64,000 bases of DNA from Halomonas sp. 7T (GCF_025643255.1 NZ_CP087112.1:1860001-1924000), one strand, 5' to 3'; numbered from the stretch's first letter, positions 19,001-27,190 are shown. The notes: generated by a model from the sequence alone, not told the origin. Numbers and translations are program-made.

Positions 19001-20054
19001 TGCCTTTTAAGTCGGCACGCCGTAAGGTGTCAGCGGTCTCACGAATTTCCCGCTCGCCGGGGAGAAATACCAGCACATCCCGCGGGCCATGCAGCCAACC
19101 TTTTTCACGCTCAATACGCTCAATTTCTTGAACCGCGTGCAGTATGCCCTCTTGCAGTGTGCGGTCTTCTTCATCCTCTTCATCTCGCACTAACGGGCGA
19201 TAAAATACGTCAACAGGATATGTTCGACCGGAAACCTCAACCACAGGCGCGGGCTTTTTACTATGCCCTTCAGCGCTTTTTGCTTCACTGCCAAAGTGGG
19301 CTGCAAATCGGTCAACGTCGATGGTTGCCGAGGTAATGATCACTTTAAGGTCAGGGCGCTGGGGCAAGAGCCGCTTAAGGTAGCCAAGCAGAAAATCAAT
19401 ATTTAGGCTGCGTTCGTGGGCCTCGTCAATAATCAGCGTGTCGTAGCGTAGCAGCAGCGGGTCGTGCTGGGTTTCGGCTAACAAGATACCGTCTGTCATT
19501 AGCTTAACCAGCGTAGTGGGCGTGCTTTGGTCAGTAAAGCGTACCTGGTAGCCCACCTGCTCACCTAGCGATACGTTCAGCTCTTCCGCCAACCGTGTGG
19601 CCACGCTTCGTGCGGCTAAACGACGAGGCTGTGTATGACCAATCAGCCCACGGCGGCCACGGCCCAGTTCTAGGCATATTTTGGGTAGCTGGGTGGTTTT
19701 GCCTGACCCCGTCTCCCCTGCTACAACAACCACCTGATGATCACGAATGGCGTTAAAAATATCTTCGCGGCGCTCGACAACCGGCAACTCTGCGGGGTAG
19801 TTCAACACCACAGGCTGAGCGGCGCGCAATTTGAAGATTTGCTTGGCTTTATCTATATCGCGCTGCACCTCATGCAAGCCACGGTCAATGGGCTTGTTGT
19901 CACGTAAGCGACGCTTTAAACCAGCGACACGACGCTCTAAACGCTGAGCATCACGCAGCATTACATGGCTCAACGCCTCGTTAAGTGCAGTGAGTTGCTG
20001 GGCTTCTGTGCGGGGGGAGTGCGTGTCGGTGGTCACGTTTGGCTCGGTTTCCAT
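16026..20054 (-). CDS. hrpA: ATP-dependent RNA helicase HrpA (DEAH box)
   Basis: A 1342-residue DEAH-box RNA helicase (E. coli HrpA is 1300). Walker A GETGSGKT is at 113-120 and DEAH at 210-213. SATID and the QRKGRCGRVAEG motif VI follow, then HA2, OB-fold and the long HrpA-specific C-terminal half. In E. coli HrpA resolves stalled ribosomes and processes mRNA. The start is placed at ATG 20054 because the upstream sequence forms the fadD terminator; the N-terminal LTALNEALSHVMLRD aligns with E. coli HrpA soon after, so a GTG at 20036 is also possible. Confidence 0.95.
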   Translation of the reverse strand: METEPNVTTDTHSPRTEAQQLTALNEALSHVMLRDAQRLERRVAGLKRRLRDNKPIDRGLHEVQRDIDKAKQIFKLRAAQPVVLNYPAELPVVERREDIFNAIRDHQVVVVAGETGSGKTTQLPKICLELGRGRRGLIGHTQPRRLAARSVATRLAEELNVSLGEQVGYQVRFTDQSTPTTLVKLMTDGILLAETQHDPLLLRYDTLIIDEAHERSLNIDFLLGYLKRLLPQRPDLKVIITSATIDVDRFAAHFGSEAKSAEGHSKKPAPVVEVSGRTYPVDVFYRPLVRDEEDEEDRTLQEGILHAVQEIERIEREKGWLHGPRDVLVFLPGEREIRETADTLRRADLKGTEILPLYARLSNEEQNRVFAPHRGRRIVLATNVAETSLTVPGIRYVIDPGLVRISRYSYRSKIQRLPVEPISQASANQRKGRCGRVAEGACIRLYDEEDYLSRPAFTDPEIQRTNLASVILSMLALKLGHIEDFPFVDPPDSRFIKDGFRLLFELGAVDEQQHLSPLGRKLAKLPIDPRLARMVLAGAEQGSLRDVLIVVSALAIQDPRDRPADKRQAADQAHQRWHDPDSDFVALLNLWHGIENAREALSGNQLRRWCRDHYINYLRVREWHDTFRQLRQLLRDMEIDVPAPLPRNDEESEEQAKQARRKTSGKLHQALLSGLLSNVGTLLENREYLGARNRKFMIHPGSGLAKKTPKWVIAFELIETTKLFARTVAKIEPQWIEPQAAHLVKRSYSEPHWEMKRAQVVAFEQVTLFGLPIVARRRVHYGPIAPRESRELFIRRALVEGEFQTKGEFFAHNRALVEEVEALEDRARRRDILVDEEELFAFYDERLPEHIVNGKGFEHWRKQAEREDPALLKFDIQALKARHADDVTQAHYPDHLVLAGVAYPLSYHFDPNAEDDGVTITVPAAMLPQLPVHALEWLVPGLLREKCIALLKSLPKSIRRQVVPIPDWVDAALEMLVPDQRPLTEALAEFIRRRSGTRVHPDDWRLDLLEPHLLMNIKVVDHSGELLGQGRDLRALEKRFEAAASAGAQALSEQASQAPALDGLPDEPLPESRVTTQAGIRVEAYPALVANEKDFKVALFDHPAKAEAAHQEGVARLAMAKRPEQVKAIKRLPDVEKCALLFAKVGSKQALIDDLLLAVFTQVVAQHPLPRSASALDERLRATESELLDHASALLKDVEAALKGHLAVSKILKGKLNFALALVYSDVSAQMQRLVYPGFIRDAGEWLTEYPRYTEAALIRLEKAARERGRDQMMMHDVQALEARFDARRKSERRGDTEDPALVAFGWWIQELRVSLFAQQLGTKIPVSVKRLEKRWEEIISV

Positions 20055-20060
20055 CACATT

Positions 20061-20093
20061 AAAAAAATCGGCCCGCTCGTTTGAGCAGGCCGA
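20061..20093 (-). terminator. Terminator after fadD
   Basis: An 11-bp stem (TCGGCCTGCTC / GAGCGGGCCGA with one G-U pair) and a 4-nt loop, followed by seven T on the minus strand. It lies immediately before the hrpA start and shows that hrpA is not simply cotranscribed with fadD. Confidence 0.9.
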
Positions 20094-20165
20094 CCATTGT
20101 AACGCTTTCAGCAACGTGACGCCTAACCGCGGCTGAGCACGCGCTCATTACAAGCTTAACAGTGG

Positions 20166-21836
20166 TTAGCTAGCGTTGGTTTCCTCATCCCGCAACTGAC
20201 GACGCAGCACTTTACCCACATTGGTTTTAGGCAACTCATCGCGAAACTCAACGTACTTCGGCACTTTATAGCCCGTAAGCTCTTTTTTACACCAGCTGCG
20301 CAGCGTTTCCGCATCCAGCTGGCTATTCTTCGAGACAACAAAGAGCTTGATTGCTTCCCCTGCATTTTCATCAGGCACGCCCACCGCTGCAGCTTCAAGC
20401 ACATCTGGGTGGGCGGCAACGACATCCTCAACTTCGTTAGGATAAACATTGAAACCGGAAACAAGAATCATATCTTTTTTGCGGTCAACGATGCGAATGT
20501 AGCCATCGTCTTGAAGCACCGCGATATCACCCGTATGGAACCAGCCATCCTCATCAATGGAATTGCGCGTCTCTTCTTCGCGCTGCCAATAGCCTTTCAT
20601 GACCTGCGGACCCTGCACACACAGTTCACCCGGCTCGCCTAGCGGGGCATCATTGCCATCTGCATCAACCACTTTGACAGAGGTGCCTGCCACAGGCTTA
20701 CCAATACTCCCCAACTGAATAGCATTGGTTGGGTTAAAGCTCACAATGGGAGACGTTTCGGTTAATCCATAGCCTTCTGCAATTGGGCAACCGGTGGTTT
20801 CTTCCCACCGCTGGGCAGCTGCTTTCGTCAGCGCCATACCACCTGAAATAGTCAGCTTGAGTTTGGAAAAATCTAACTGCTTAAAATCATCCCGGTTACA
20901 TAGCGCGTTAAATAGCGTGTTCAACCCAATAAACCCGGTGAAAGGTAGTCCTTTCAGCTCTTTGACAAAACTGGGCAGATCACGCGGATTGGTTATCAGT
21001 AGCGAATGATTACCGGTTTCCATTAAAAACAGGCAGTTAACAGTAAAGGTGTAGATGTGATAAACCGGCAGCGGTGCAACCACTAGCTCTTCACCATCGG
21101 TTAAATGCTCTCCAATCGCTGCACGCGCTTGGAGCATATTTGCGATTAGATTGCAGTGAGTGAGCATCGCCCCTTTGGGCATACCCGTCGTACCACCCGT
21201 ATACTGAAGCGCTGCCAAGTCGCTCTGGGTGCGGCTCACGTCAGTGTGGCTTAACGAGGCACCTTTTTTAAGCGCATCACGGAAGCCGATGGCACTGGGT
21301 AGCGAGTAGGCAGGCACCATCTTTTTAACATGCTTCACTACAGCATTGATCAGCCAGCGCTTTGGCACATCATGAAGATCCGCCAGCTGAGTCACCAGCA
21401 CGTGCTTGATATCCGTCTTATCGAGCACTTTTTCTAACTTATCTGCCATATTGGCCAAGATAACAATGGCCTTGGCGTTGGAGTCTTTGAACTGATGTGC
21501 CATCTCCCGCTCGGTGTAAAGCGGGTTGGTGTTGACCACAACCAACCCTGCCCGTAGGGCGCCAAACACCGCTACGGGGAACTGGAGCACGTTTGGCAGC
21601 TGGATAGCAATCCGATCACCCGGTTCAAGATCCGTCTCATGCTGTAACCATGCGGCGAAGTCCGCTGAAAGGCGATCAAGGTCGGCAAAGGTGAGCGTTT
21701 TTCCCATGCAGGTAAACGCCGGTTTATCGTTGAAACGCTTTACCGCTTTATGGAAAACATCAGTGACTGAATCATATTGATCCAACCCTTCAAGCGCTGG
21801 GCCACGTAAAATGGGGGCATTGGCGTATTCGCTCAT
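20166..21836 (-). CDS. fadD: Long-chain fatty acid--CoA ligase
   Basis: Peripheral membrane enzyme that activates fatty acids to acyl-CoA using ATP. The 556-residue protein has the AMP-binding P-loop YTGGTTGMPKGAM, the motif EGYGLTETSP, the hinge GWFHTGD and IVDRKKDMI, and the C-terminal lysine in KTNVGKVLRR. Start ATG 21836 has GGAG upstream (a TTG six bases earlier is less likely). A PsrA-type operator lies about 105 bp upstream, so fatty-acid-responsive control is likely. Confidence 0.96.
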   Translation of the reverse strand: MSEYANAPILRGPALEGLDQYDSVTDVFHKAVKRFNDKPAFTCMGKTLTFADLDRLSADFAAWLQHETDLEPGDRIAIQLPNVLQFPVAVFGALRAGLVVVNTNPLYTEREMAHQFKDSNAKAIVILANMADKLEKVLDKTDIKHVLVTQLADLHDVPKRWLINAVVKHVKKMVPAYSLPSAIGFRDALKKGASLSHTDVSRTQSDLAALQYTGGTTGMPKGAMLTHCNLIANMLQARAAIGEHLTDGEELVVAPLPVYHIYTFTVNCLFLMETGNHSLLITNPRDLPSFVKELKGLPFTGFIGLNTLFNALCNRDDFKQLDFSKLKLTISGGMALTKAAAQRWEETTGCPIAEGYGLTETSPIVSFNPTNAIQLGSIGKPVAGTSVKVVDADGNDAPLGEPGELCVQGPQVMKGYWQREEETRNSIDEDGWFHTGDIAVLQDDGYIRIVDRKKDMILVSGFNVYPNEVEDVVAAHPDVLEAAAVGVPDENAGEAIKLFVVSKNSQLDAETLRSWCKKELTGYKVPKYVEFRDELPKTNVGKVLRRQLRDEETNAS

Positions 21837-21940
21837 GGGCAATCTCCGCTATCCGTGTCGATGATATGACCGACCTTGTTATTGTCGCGAGGTTAAAAGG
21901 GCAACGATATACGACGAGCACCCCGCTGTAAAACGATCGA

Positions 21941-21958
21941 TTGAAACTTACGTTTCAA
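21941..21958 (-). promoter_or_regulatory. PsrA-type operator upstream of fadD
   Basis: Perfect inverted repeat TTGAAAC-TTAC-GTTTCAA. Its core GAAAC-N4-GTTTC matches the published PsrA consensus (G/C)AAAC-N2-4-GTTT(G/C). PsrA is the TetR-family repressor of beta-oxidation genes that is released by long-chain fatty acids. The psrA gene itself is not in this window. Confidence 0.72.
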
Positions 21959-22050
21959 CTTTAGCTTATAGCCGTGCACCTCAATCAACAGCGCTCCCTT
22001 TTCCTAACTGCTATTACTACTGTAGCGATTGTTACTCTTATGAGTAGTCA

Positions 22051-22830
22051 TTATGGACAATAACGGGCCTGTATTTCTCCTTCTCGCCAAACCAAAAGCT
22101 CGCCGGGCTGCATTCGCTCCCACGCTTCGTTTTGAGTCAACGGCTCCGTCGCCATGACGGACACAACATCATTAGGCGTGGTGTGCTCAATAAAATTCAC
22201 AGTGATCTCCGCATCGGAAAGCTCGGCTTCTCCAAAGGGCGCACGGCGCGTGATGTGAGCAAGTTTTGTTGAGCAATAGCAGTAAAGATAAACACCATCA
22301 GACAGCAGCAAGTTAAATACTCCAAGCCCACGAAGCTGCTCACAGAGCGTATGTAAGCACTCCCACACACGCTCAGCGGCTGCAGGCGGTGTTGGGAAAG
22401 CACGCCGAAGCTCTCCCATTAACCAGCAAAAAGCATGTTCACTATCCGTCGTACCAACGGGGGTATAAACCCCCAGGGGAAGCTGCTGCCAATCCGTTAA
22501 CTGGCCGTTATGGGCGTAGCACCAGGGTCGCCCCCACATCTCCCGCGTGAAAGGGTGGGTATTGGCCAGGCGTACGCCGCCCACATTCGCTTGGCGAATG
22601 TGGCTGATGACCACATTAGACTTGATGGGATAGTCGCAAATTAATCGCGCAATCGGCGAGTCTACTGAAGGGTGCGGATCACGAAACTCGCGGTATCCAC
22701 CCTCTTCGTAGAACGCAATTCCCCAACCATCTCGGTGCGGGCCAGTCCCTCCGCCCCTGTGTAAAAAGCCTGAAAAGCTAAAGCAAATGTCGGTCGGTAC
22801 ATTGGCACTCATGCCCAGCAGCTCACACAT
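22051..22830 (-). CDS. Class II glutamine amidotransferase (YafJ-like)
   Basis: A 259-residue stand-alone glutaminase domain of the Ntn fold. The nucleophile is Cys2 (MCELLGMSA), followed by GWGIAFYEEGGY, the SHIRQANVGG arm, the NTHPF motif, WCYAHNGQL and TDSEHAF. The E. coli homologue YafJ is of unknown acceptor specificity. It is encoded 27 bp downstream of the small membrane-protein gene at 22858, which suggests cotranscription. Confidence 0.9.
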   Translation of the reverse strand: MCELLGMSANVPTDICFSFSGFLHRGGGTGPHRDGWGIAFYEEGGYREFRDPHPSVDSPIARLICDYPIKSNVVISHIRQANVGGVRLANTHPFTREMWGRPWCYAHNGQLTDWQQLPLGVYTPVGTTDSEHAFCWLMGELRRAFPTPPAAAERVWECLHTLCEQLRGLGVFNLLLSDGVYLYCYCSTKLAHITRRAPFGEAELSDAEITVNFIEHTTPNDVVSVMATEPLTQNEAWERMQPGELLVWREGEIQARYCP

Positions 22831-22857
22831 TCATCGCCTCCTAGGCTGGGCTAATTT

Positions 22858-23277
22858 TTAATTAATCACCGGCTCACGACGACGGGTAGGCTCTTCTTCA
22901 ACCTCACGCGGCGGTGGCACTTCCTCAATATTTTGTGGGCGACGCCACCACCAAAGCGCTATGCCCACACAGGCGCCTAACGCCATACCTAAAATTAACC
23001 ACAGCAGCCCATCACGCAGCCCCGAGCCGCCGCCCTCTAAAACGCCAACTGCCGAGACCATCGCTGCAGGCGCCCAGCCCGTGTAGAACTCCCCTTCTTC
23101 CACTAACGGCAAACGAAAACGCGCTGGCATCCACATGGCACCGGCTACTATCCATGTCATCACTAACCGCGGCAGGCGCGGCAACCATGCCAATGCAAAG
23201 TACACGGCGATGAGCACTATTAACGAAAGGCCGTAATAACTTAGCCACATCAGTGACATTGAGTTTGCAAACAGCAT
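22858..23277 (-). CDS. Hypothetical membrane protein
   Basis: Not recognised. A 139-residue protein with hydrophobic segments at about 10-33, 38-50 and 90-112, and a charged C-terminal tail rich in Glu, Pro and Arg (EVPPPREVEEEPTRRR). Start ATG 23277 has GAGGGG five bases upstream; an ATG 12 bp earlier has no good ribosome site. It is upstream of the YafJ-like amidotransferase and divergent from the S9 peptidase, so the pair may share a promoter region with it. Confidence 0.65.
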   Translation of the reverse strand: MLFANSMSLMWLSYYGLSLIVLIAVYFALAWLPRLPRLVMTWIVAGAMWMPARFRLPLVEEGEFYTGWAPAAMVSAVGVLEGGGSGLRDGLLWLILGMALGACVGIALWWWRRPQNIEEVPPPREVEEEPTRRREPVIN

Positions 23278-23339
23278 AATACCCCTCATGTGGGTGGTCT
23301 CACCCGACGTTGATTTCCCGTTATGGTACCTGTCAATTT

Positions 23340-25433
23340 ATGAAAGCACAGCCCGGCATTCACCAAGGCTCACCCGCTGCGCGCTATTATCGCGCTAACG
23401 ACCCACAATGGCACTGGCTAGAGGCGCGTGAAGCGCCAGAAGTGGCCGAGTTTTTAAATGCCGCCAACCAGCAGCATAGCGAATGGTTTGCGCCGCTAGC
23501 ACCGCTAGCGAATACGCTTTATGAAAGCCATTTAGCGCGCCGCGAACTGGCTGTTACCAGTCTTGAAACCGCGCTGGATTACTTTACGTTTTGGAGTGAA
23601 ACCGGCGCGGAGGATGACTACCCCTGCTGGTGGCGCTACCCAAACGAACAGCCGCTTAAGCGCGAACTGTTTTTAGATGTTAGGGAACGCGCGGCCGGCC
23701 ATCCTTTTTATGACATGGGCGACATGGCACTATCGCCCAATGAGCAGTGGCTTGCTTGGACCGAAGATACCCAAGGAGATGAGCGCTTCACGCTATGGCT
23801 AAAAGCACTGCCTAACGGCGAACCGAAACGCTTGATAAGTGACATTGGCCCTAGCCTTTGCTGGGCAGAAGATCAAACAGCGCTAGGCGCCACGCTTCTC
23901 TTCACTCGCTTTGACGACACCCAACGTCCAGATTCTATTTGGCGCGTGTGGCTAGCGTTTTCGGCCCTCGAACATCTTGCTGAGCCCACCTTAGTAATGC
24001 GTGAGAACGATCCAGAGTTCTGGATTGGAATTGGCAAAACTCGTTCTAGAGAGTGGCTGCTCATCGACAGCGGCTCCAAAGATACCACCGAAATCGCCGC
24101 CCTGCCCGCCGCTAACCCTGCGGCCACACCTGTCTATCTACACACCCGCCAACCCGGCATTGAAGTTACTATCGATCATCGCCCCGGCGTGTTCTATCGG
24201 CTACAAAATCAAACCGGCCCCCACTTTCAACTCGACCACCTGACTGAAGAGCAGCTCGGTAAAGACACCGCTTCGTGGCAGGCGTTAATTACCTACCGCG
24301 ATGACGCAACCTTAGAAGGGGTCGATGCCTTTGCCTGGGGCCTGATAGTGGCTGAGCGTAGCCACCAGGAAGCCCAGGTAGTTTTGCGTCGCTTGGTACT
24401 TGATGAACATCAACAAGCGCAAGTGGATGACTATATTGCGCTACCTGAAACACCCTGTTCACAGCTGCTGGAGGACTCGCCTCACTTTGATACACAGGTG
24501 GTACGGTTAAGGGAGGAGTCATTCACCCAGCCGCCCAGCTGGTTTTCGCTTGACCTTCAAAGCGGCGAGCGGACATTACTAAAACGTGTTGCCGTCTATG
24601 GAAACCTTTTACCGGAACAGCTCGTTTGCCAGCGTTTGTGGGCCACCAGCGGTGATGGCGAACAGGTGCCCGTGTCGGTTGTTAGACGCGCAGATTTAGC
24701 CAACCAAGCGCTGCCTACCGTACTTTACGGCTATGGCGCTTACGGCGAAGCCCTAGATCCCTGGTTTTCCATCGCCCGGCTAGAGCTTCTGGAACGCGGC
24801 GTGGCTTTTGCCGTTGCCCACGTGCGCGGCGGTGGCGAACGCGGCGAGCCCTGGTACCTGAAGGGCAAAATGGCACATAAAGAAAATAGCTTTAATGACT
24901 TTCTGGCCGCGCGTGAGCTGTTGGTTTCGGAAAAACTGAGTGACCCTGAAGGTATTGTCGCTTGTGGCGCTAGTGCTGGCGGATTATTAGTCGGCGCTTG
25001 CCTTAATCGCGCGCCTGAAGCGTTCTGCGCGGCGGTGCTCGACGTGCCTTTCTTAGATGTGCTGCGAACGATGCAAAACCCCGAACTGCCGCTCACTACC
25101 GCTGAATATAGCGAATGGGGCAATCCTGAGGAGCCTGAAGTAGAACAACGCATTTCCCGCTATTCGCCTATCGACAATATCACCCAACAGCGCTATCCGG
25201 CGCTATGGATCGAAGGTAGCTGGTTTGATACGCGGGTGAGCTACTGGGAGCCGGCCAAATACTATGCCCGCGTGTCTCTGGCTCAACAGGGTGAAGCACC
25301 GATTTTATTGCATACCGATATGAGTAGCGGCCACGGCGGCGCTTCAGGTCGATTCAAAGCATGGCGAGACACTGCCCGCCAGGACGCGTTTATTCTTTGG
25401 GCGTTAGGACTGGCGCCGTACGTGACTGATTAA
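23340..25433 (+). CDS. ptrB: S9 family peptidase, oligopeptidase B type
   Basis: A 697-residue serine peptidase of the prolyl oligopeptidase family: N-terminal seven-bladed propeller (about 70-410) and C-terminal alpha/beta hydrolase. The hydrolase part shows VLYGYGAYGE, HVRGGGERG, the nucleophile Ser in CGASAGGLL, and the terminal HGGASGR with the catalytic His. This order is typical of oligopeptidase B, which cleaves after Arg/Lys in short peptides. ATG 23340 is preferred over a TTG at 23310. The gene ends in a strong terminator. Confidence 0.9.
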   Translation: MKAQPGIHQGSPAARYYRANDPQWHWLEAREAPEVAEFLNAANQQHSEWFAPLAPLANTLYESHLARRELAVTSLETALDYFTFWSETGAEDDYPCWWRYPNEQPLKRELFLDVRERAAGHPFYDMGDMALSPNEQWLAWTEDTQGDERFTLWLKALPNGEPKRLISDIGPSLCWAEDQTALGATLLFTRFDDTQRPDSIWRVWLAFSALEHLAEPTLVMRENDPEFWIGIGKTRSREWLLIDSGSKDTTEIAALPAANPAATPVYLHTRQPGIEVTIDHRPGVFYRLQNQTGPHFQLDHLTEEQLGKDTASWQALITYRDDATLEGVDAFAWGLIVAERSHQEAQVVLRRLVLDEHQQAQVDDYIALPETPCSQLLEDSPHFDTQVVRLREESFTQPPSWFSLDLQSGERTLLKRVAVYGNLLPEQLVCQRLWATSGDGEQVPVSVVRRADLANQALPTVLYGYGAYGEALDPWFSIARLELLERGVAFAVAHVRGGGERGEPWYLKGKMAHKENSFNDFLAARELLVSEKLSDPEGIVACGASAGGLLVGACLNRAPEAFCAAVLDVPFLDVLRTMQNPELPLTTAEYSEWGNPEEPEVEQRISRYSPIDNITQQRYPALWIEGSWFDTRVSYWEPAKYYARVSLAQQGEAPILLHTDMSSGHGGASGRFKAWRDTARQDAFILWALGLAPYVTD

Positions 25434-25442
25434 ATAAGCAAT

Positions 25443-25486
25443 AAGCCCCGCCCTGCAAGCGAATAGCAGGCCCAGGGGCTTTTTTT
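25443..25486 (+). terminator. Terminator after the S9 peptidase gene
   Basis: Stem AAGCCCC / GGGGCTT (25443-25449 with 25475-25481), with an inner CCTGC / GCAGG stem, followed by six T. It starts 9 bp after the stop codon. Confidence 0.92.
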
Positions 25487-25508
25487 CAGCGTGCATATCA
25501 ATACTCAA

Positions 25509-25533
25509 TTTTATGGAAACACTTTCCATAAAA
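25509..25533. promoter_or_regulatory. Perfect 25-bp palindrome (11-3-11) upstream of the FLTIWD gene
   Basis: TTTTATGGAAA, the spacer CAC, and its exact inverse complement. It ends 6 bp before a putative -35 (TTGCGC, 25540-25545) that is spaced 17 bp from a -10-like CATATA (25563-25568). This placement suits an activator or repressor site for the small gene at 25623. It does not match PsrA, LexA, Fur, FNR or Pho consensus sequences. Confidence 0.6.
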
Positions 25534-25622
25534 TGATTTTTGCGCCATACTGCCACCCAGAACATATACCAACGTCTAATTGCTAGACCGGTTATCAACT
25601 AAGCAAACATCAGGAGAACAGT

Positions 25623-25775
25623 ATGAAAACCCAGGAACAGTTTCTTACTATATGGGACGCGCCTTCAAAAGCATCTAATCGCCCACAGGCTAGCAGCGTA
25701 AAAAAGACCGCCGCTCCGGCTAAAGAAGCTTTTTTGACAATTTGGGATAGCACTCCGCGTAAACCGGCTGTTTAA
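25623..25775 (+). CDS. Small protein with duplicated FLTIWD motif
   Basis: Not recognised. A 50-residue ORF with an excellent ribosome site (AGGAGA, 6 bases before the ATG) and a plausible promoter upstream. The hexapeptide FLTIWD occurs twice, at residues 7-12 (EQFLTIWDAP) and 37-42 (EAFLTIWDST), joined by a basic Ala/Lys/Pro-rich linker. There is no signal peptide or membrane segment, and the charge is net positive. The two copies use different codons (TTT CTT ACT ATA versus TTT TTG ACA ATT), which argues that the peptide repeat is under selection rather than a recent DNA duplication. It stands between a terminator and the converging ycgN. Confidence 0.72.
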   Translation: MKTQEQFLTIWDAPSKASNRPQASSVKKTAAPAKEAFLTIWDSTPRKPAV

Positions 25776-25830
25776 AACAGTTCACGAAGCGCATTGGTTA
25801 GCACAAGGGTGATCGAGGTGAAGGTAAAGA

Positions 25831-26295
25831 TCACATAGGAAGTACAGCGATTATGTGCTCTTCTAAACGCCCTTCAGGCACTTCATCTTGAGAAACGGCA
25901 AAGCCGCGCACGCTGATGCCCTTTCTATGTACCCGCTCAGCGTCATTGCTAAGTAATGGGTGCCAGCCTGCCAGCTTGCGGCCTTCGGCTACCCGCCGAT
26001 AGCCACAGGTCTGAGGCAGCCAGGTAAACTCTTTAACCAGCGCGGGGGTTAACTGAGTACAGTCTGGCACGCTGTCAAAACGGTTTGCATAGTCGCTACA
26101 CTGGCAGCTCTGGATATCCAGCAAGCGGCAGGCGACGTTCAAAATGGCCAGCTCTTGCGTTTCGTCATCATGTAGCTTTAACAGACAACACTGACCACAG
26201 CCATCACACAGGGCTTCCCACTCTTGGGGCGTCAGTTCGTCGAGGCTGTAGTTTTCCCAAAAGCGTTCGCGCAACGTGGACGGCATCTCGATCAC
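25831..26295 (-). CDS. ycgN: YcgN family cysteine-cluster protein (UPF0260)
   Basis: A 154-residue cytoplasmic protein of the zinc/iron-chelating cysteine-cluster class: CDGCGQCC near residue 30, CRLLDIQSCQC near 56-66 and a further Cys in WLPQTCGYR. The function of the family is not established. It is last in the rnd-ycgL-acpH-ycgN unit, starting in an ATGA overlap with acpH (26292-26295). An ATG nine bases downstream is an alternative start. Confidence 0.9.
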   Translation of the reverse strand: MIEMPSTLRERFWENYSLDELTPQEWEALCDGCGQCCLLKLHDDETQELAILNVACRLLDIQSCQCSDYANRFDSVPDCTQLTPALVKEFTWLPQTCGYRRVAEGRKLAGWHPLLSNDAERVHRKGISVRGFAVSQDEVPEGRLEEHIIAVLPM

Positions 26296-26900
26296 CTTTC
26301 TAAGTCACTATGGGTTTGCCTTTCCGCTGGCACTATATCAAGGGAGCCCAGCGTTCGCGCGCACTCTTCCCAAAGCATATAAAAGTCGTTTTCCAGCCAG
26401 CCATAATTCTCATTAAGCCAAGGGAGTAATTCAGCCAAACGGTTAGGGCCTGATAAGCGTTTACCAACGCCCGCTATCGCTCGGCAGGTAAAATCGAAAT
26501 CCGCATAGCCCCTCAGCCAATCATGCTTCACTAATAGCGGTACCATGGTGGCGAGGCGGTTAGGCGCGGGCCTTACCGAAAGAAGCTGATAACAGCGCTC
26601 CACTAGCGCTTCGTAATCGTCATCACCGAGCTGCCGTCGAGCTAAAAAGTGATCCCAGACGATATCCAGGGCGATACCCACATAACGCCGCTGATGATTT
26701 GGCGCCTGCTGCTTGGCGTTTAATACGCTTGGGTGAGCATCCACCCAGGCATCCACTCGACGATGATGGCGGATACCGCTCGCCACGGCGTTAGGCCAAT
26801 CGCTTAGGTCACTGCCCTTAACGCCATCGGCAATGAGATTGCCATATAGAAACGCATCACTGCCGTGATGAGCAAGCCAAGCGTGGGCGAGAAAATTCAT
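26292..26900 (-). CDS. acpH: Acyl carrier protein phosphodiesterase
   Basis: A 202-residue HD-type phosphodiesterase that removes 4'-phosphopantetheine from holo-ACP. The N-terminus MNFLAHAWLA, the GNLIADGVKG motif, the HHRRVDAWVD metal-site region and the YVGIALDIVWDHFLAR stretch are all typical. It overlaps ycgL upstream (26897-26900) and ycgN downstream by four bases each, so translation is coupled. Confidence 0.92.
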   Translation of the reverse strand: MNFLAHAWLAHHGSDAFLYGNLIADGVKGSDLSDWPNAVASGIRHHRRVDAWVDAHPSVLNAKQQAPNHQRRYVGIALDIVWDHFLARRQLGDDDYEALVERCYQLLSVRPAPNRLATMVPLLVKHDWLRGYADFDFTCRAIAGVGKRLSGPNRLAELLPWLNENYGWLENDFYMLWEECARTLGSLDIVPAERQTHSDLER

Positions 26901-27190
26901 TGCTGACGATTAACGTGGGCGCGATGAATATCCAATAAGTAGGCTTCTTTTGCCGGGGGCGTTTGCAGATAAAACCCCTTCTCGTTAATCGAGGCCATAA
27001 TGTCTTCTGCGCTGGCACGCGCCAGCGTCTTATCCGCCGTTAAGATCATCGTAAAAACCGCAATAGGCTTGCCAAAGGTTTCCATCAGTACGTCAGGCAC
27101 CGGGGCTAACCCTTTACGCTTATCAACGTAAAGGTACATCTCTTCTTTACGCGAGCTTTTAAACACTTCGCAGAGAATTTTTTCGCTCAC
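26897..27190 (-). CDS. ycgL: YcgL domain protein
   Basis: A 97-residue small alpha/beta protein of the YcgL family. It has CEVFKSSRKEEMYLYVDKR at the N-terminus and the family-typical GFYLQTPP before the C-terminus. Molecular function is unknown. Its gene overlaps the end of rnd as ATGA (27187-27190). The same rnd-ycgL pairing recurs in many gammaproteobacteria. Confidence 0.9.
   Translation of the reverse strand: MSEKILCEVFKSSRKEEMYLYVDKRKGLAPVPDVLMETFGKPIAVFTMILTADKTLARASAEDIMASINEKGFYLQTPPAKEAYLLDIHRAHVNRQQ

Noticed and set aside
16026..20054. Several 60-100-codon ORFs opposite hrpA
   Set aside because: Expected shadows of a long GC-biased gene; none has a ribosome site or known domain.
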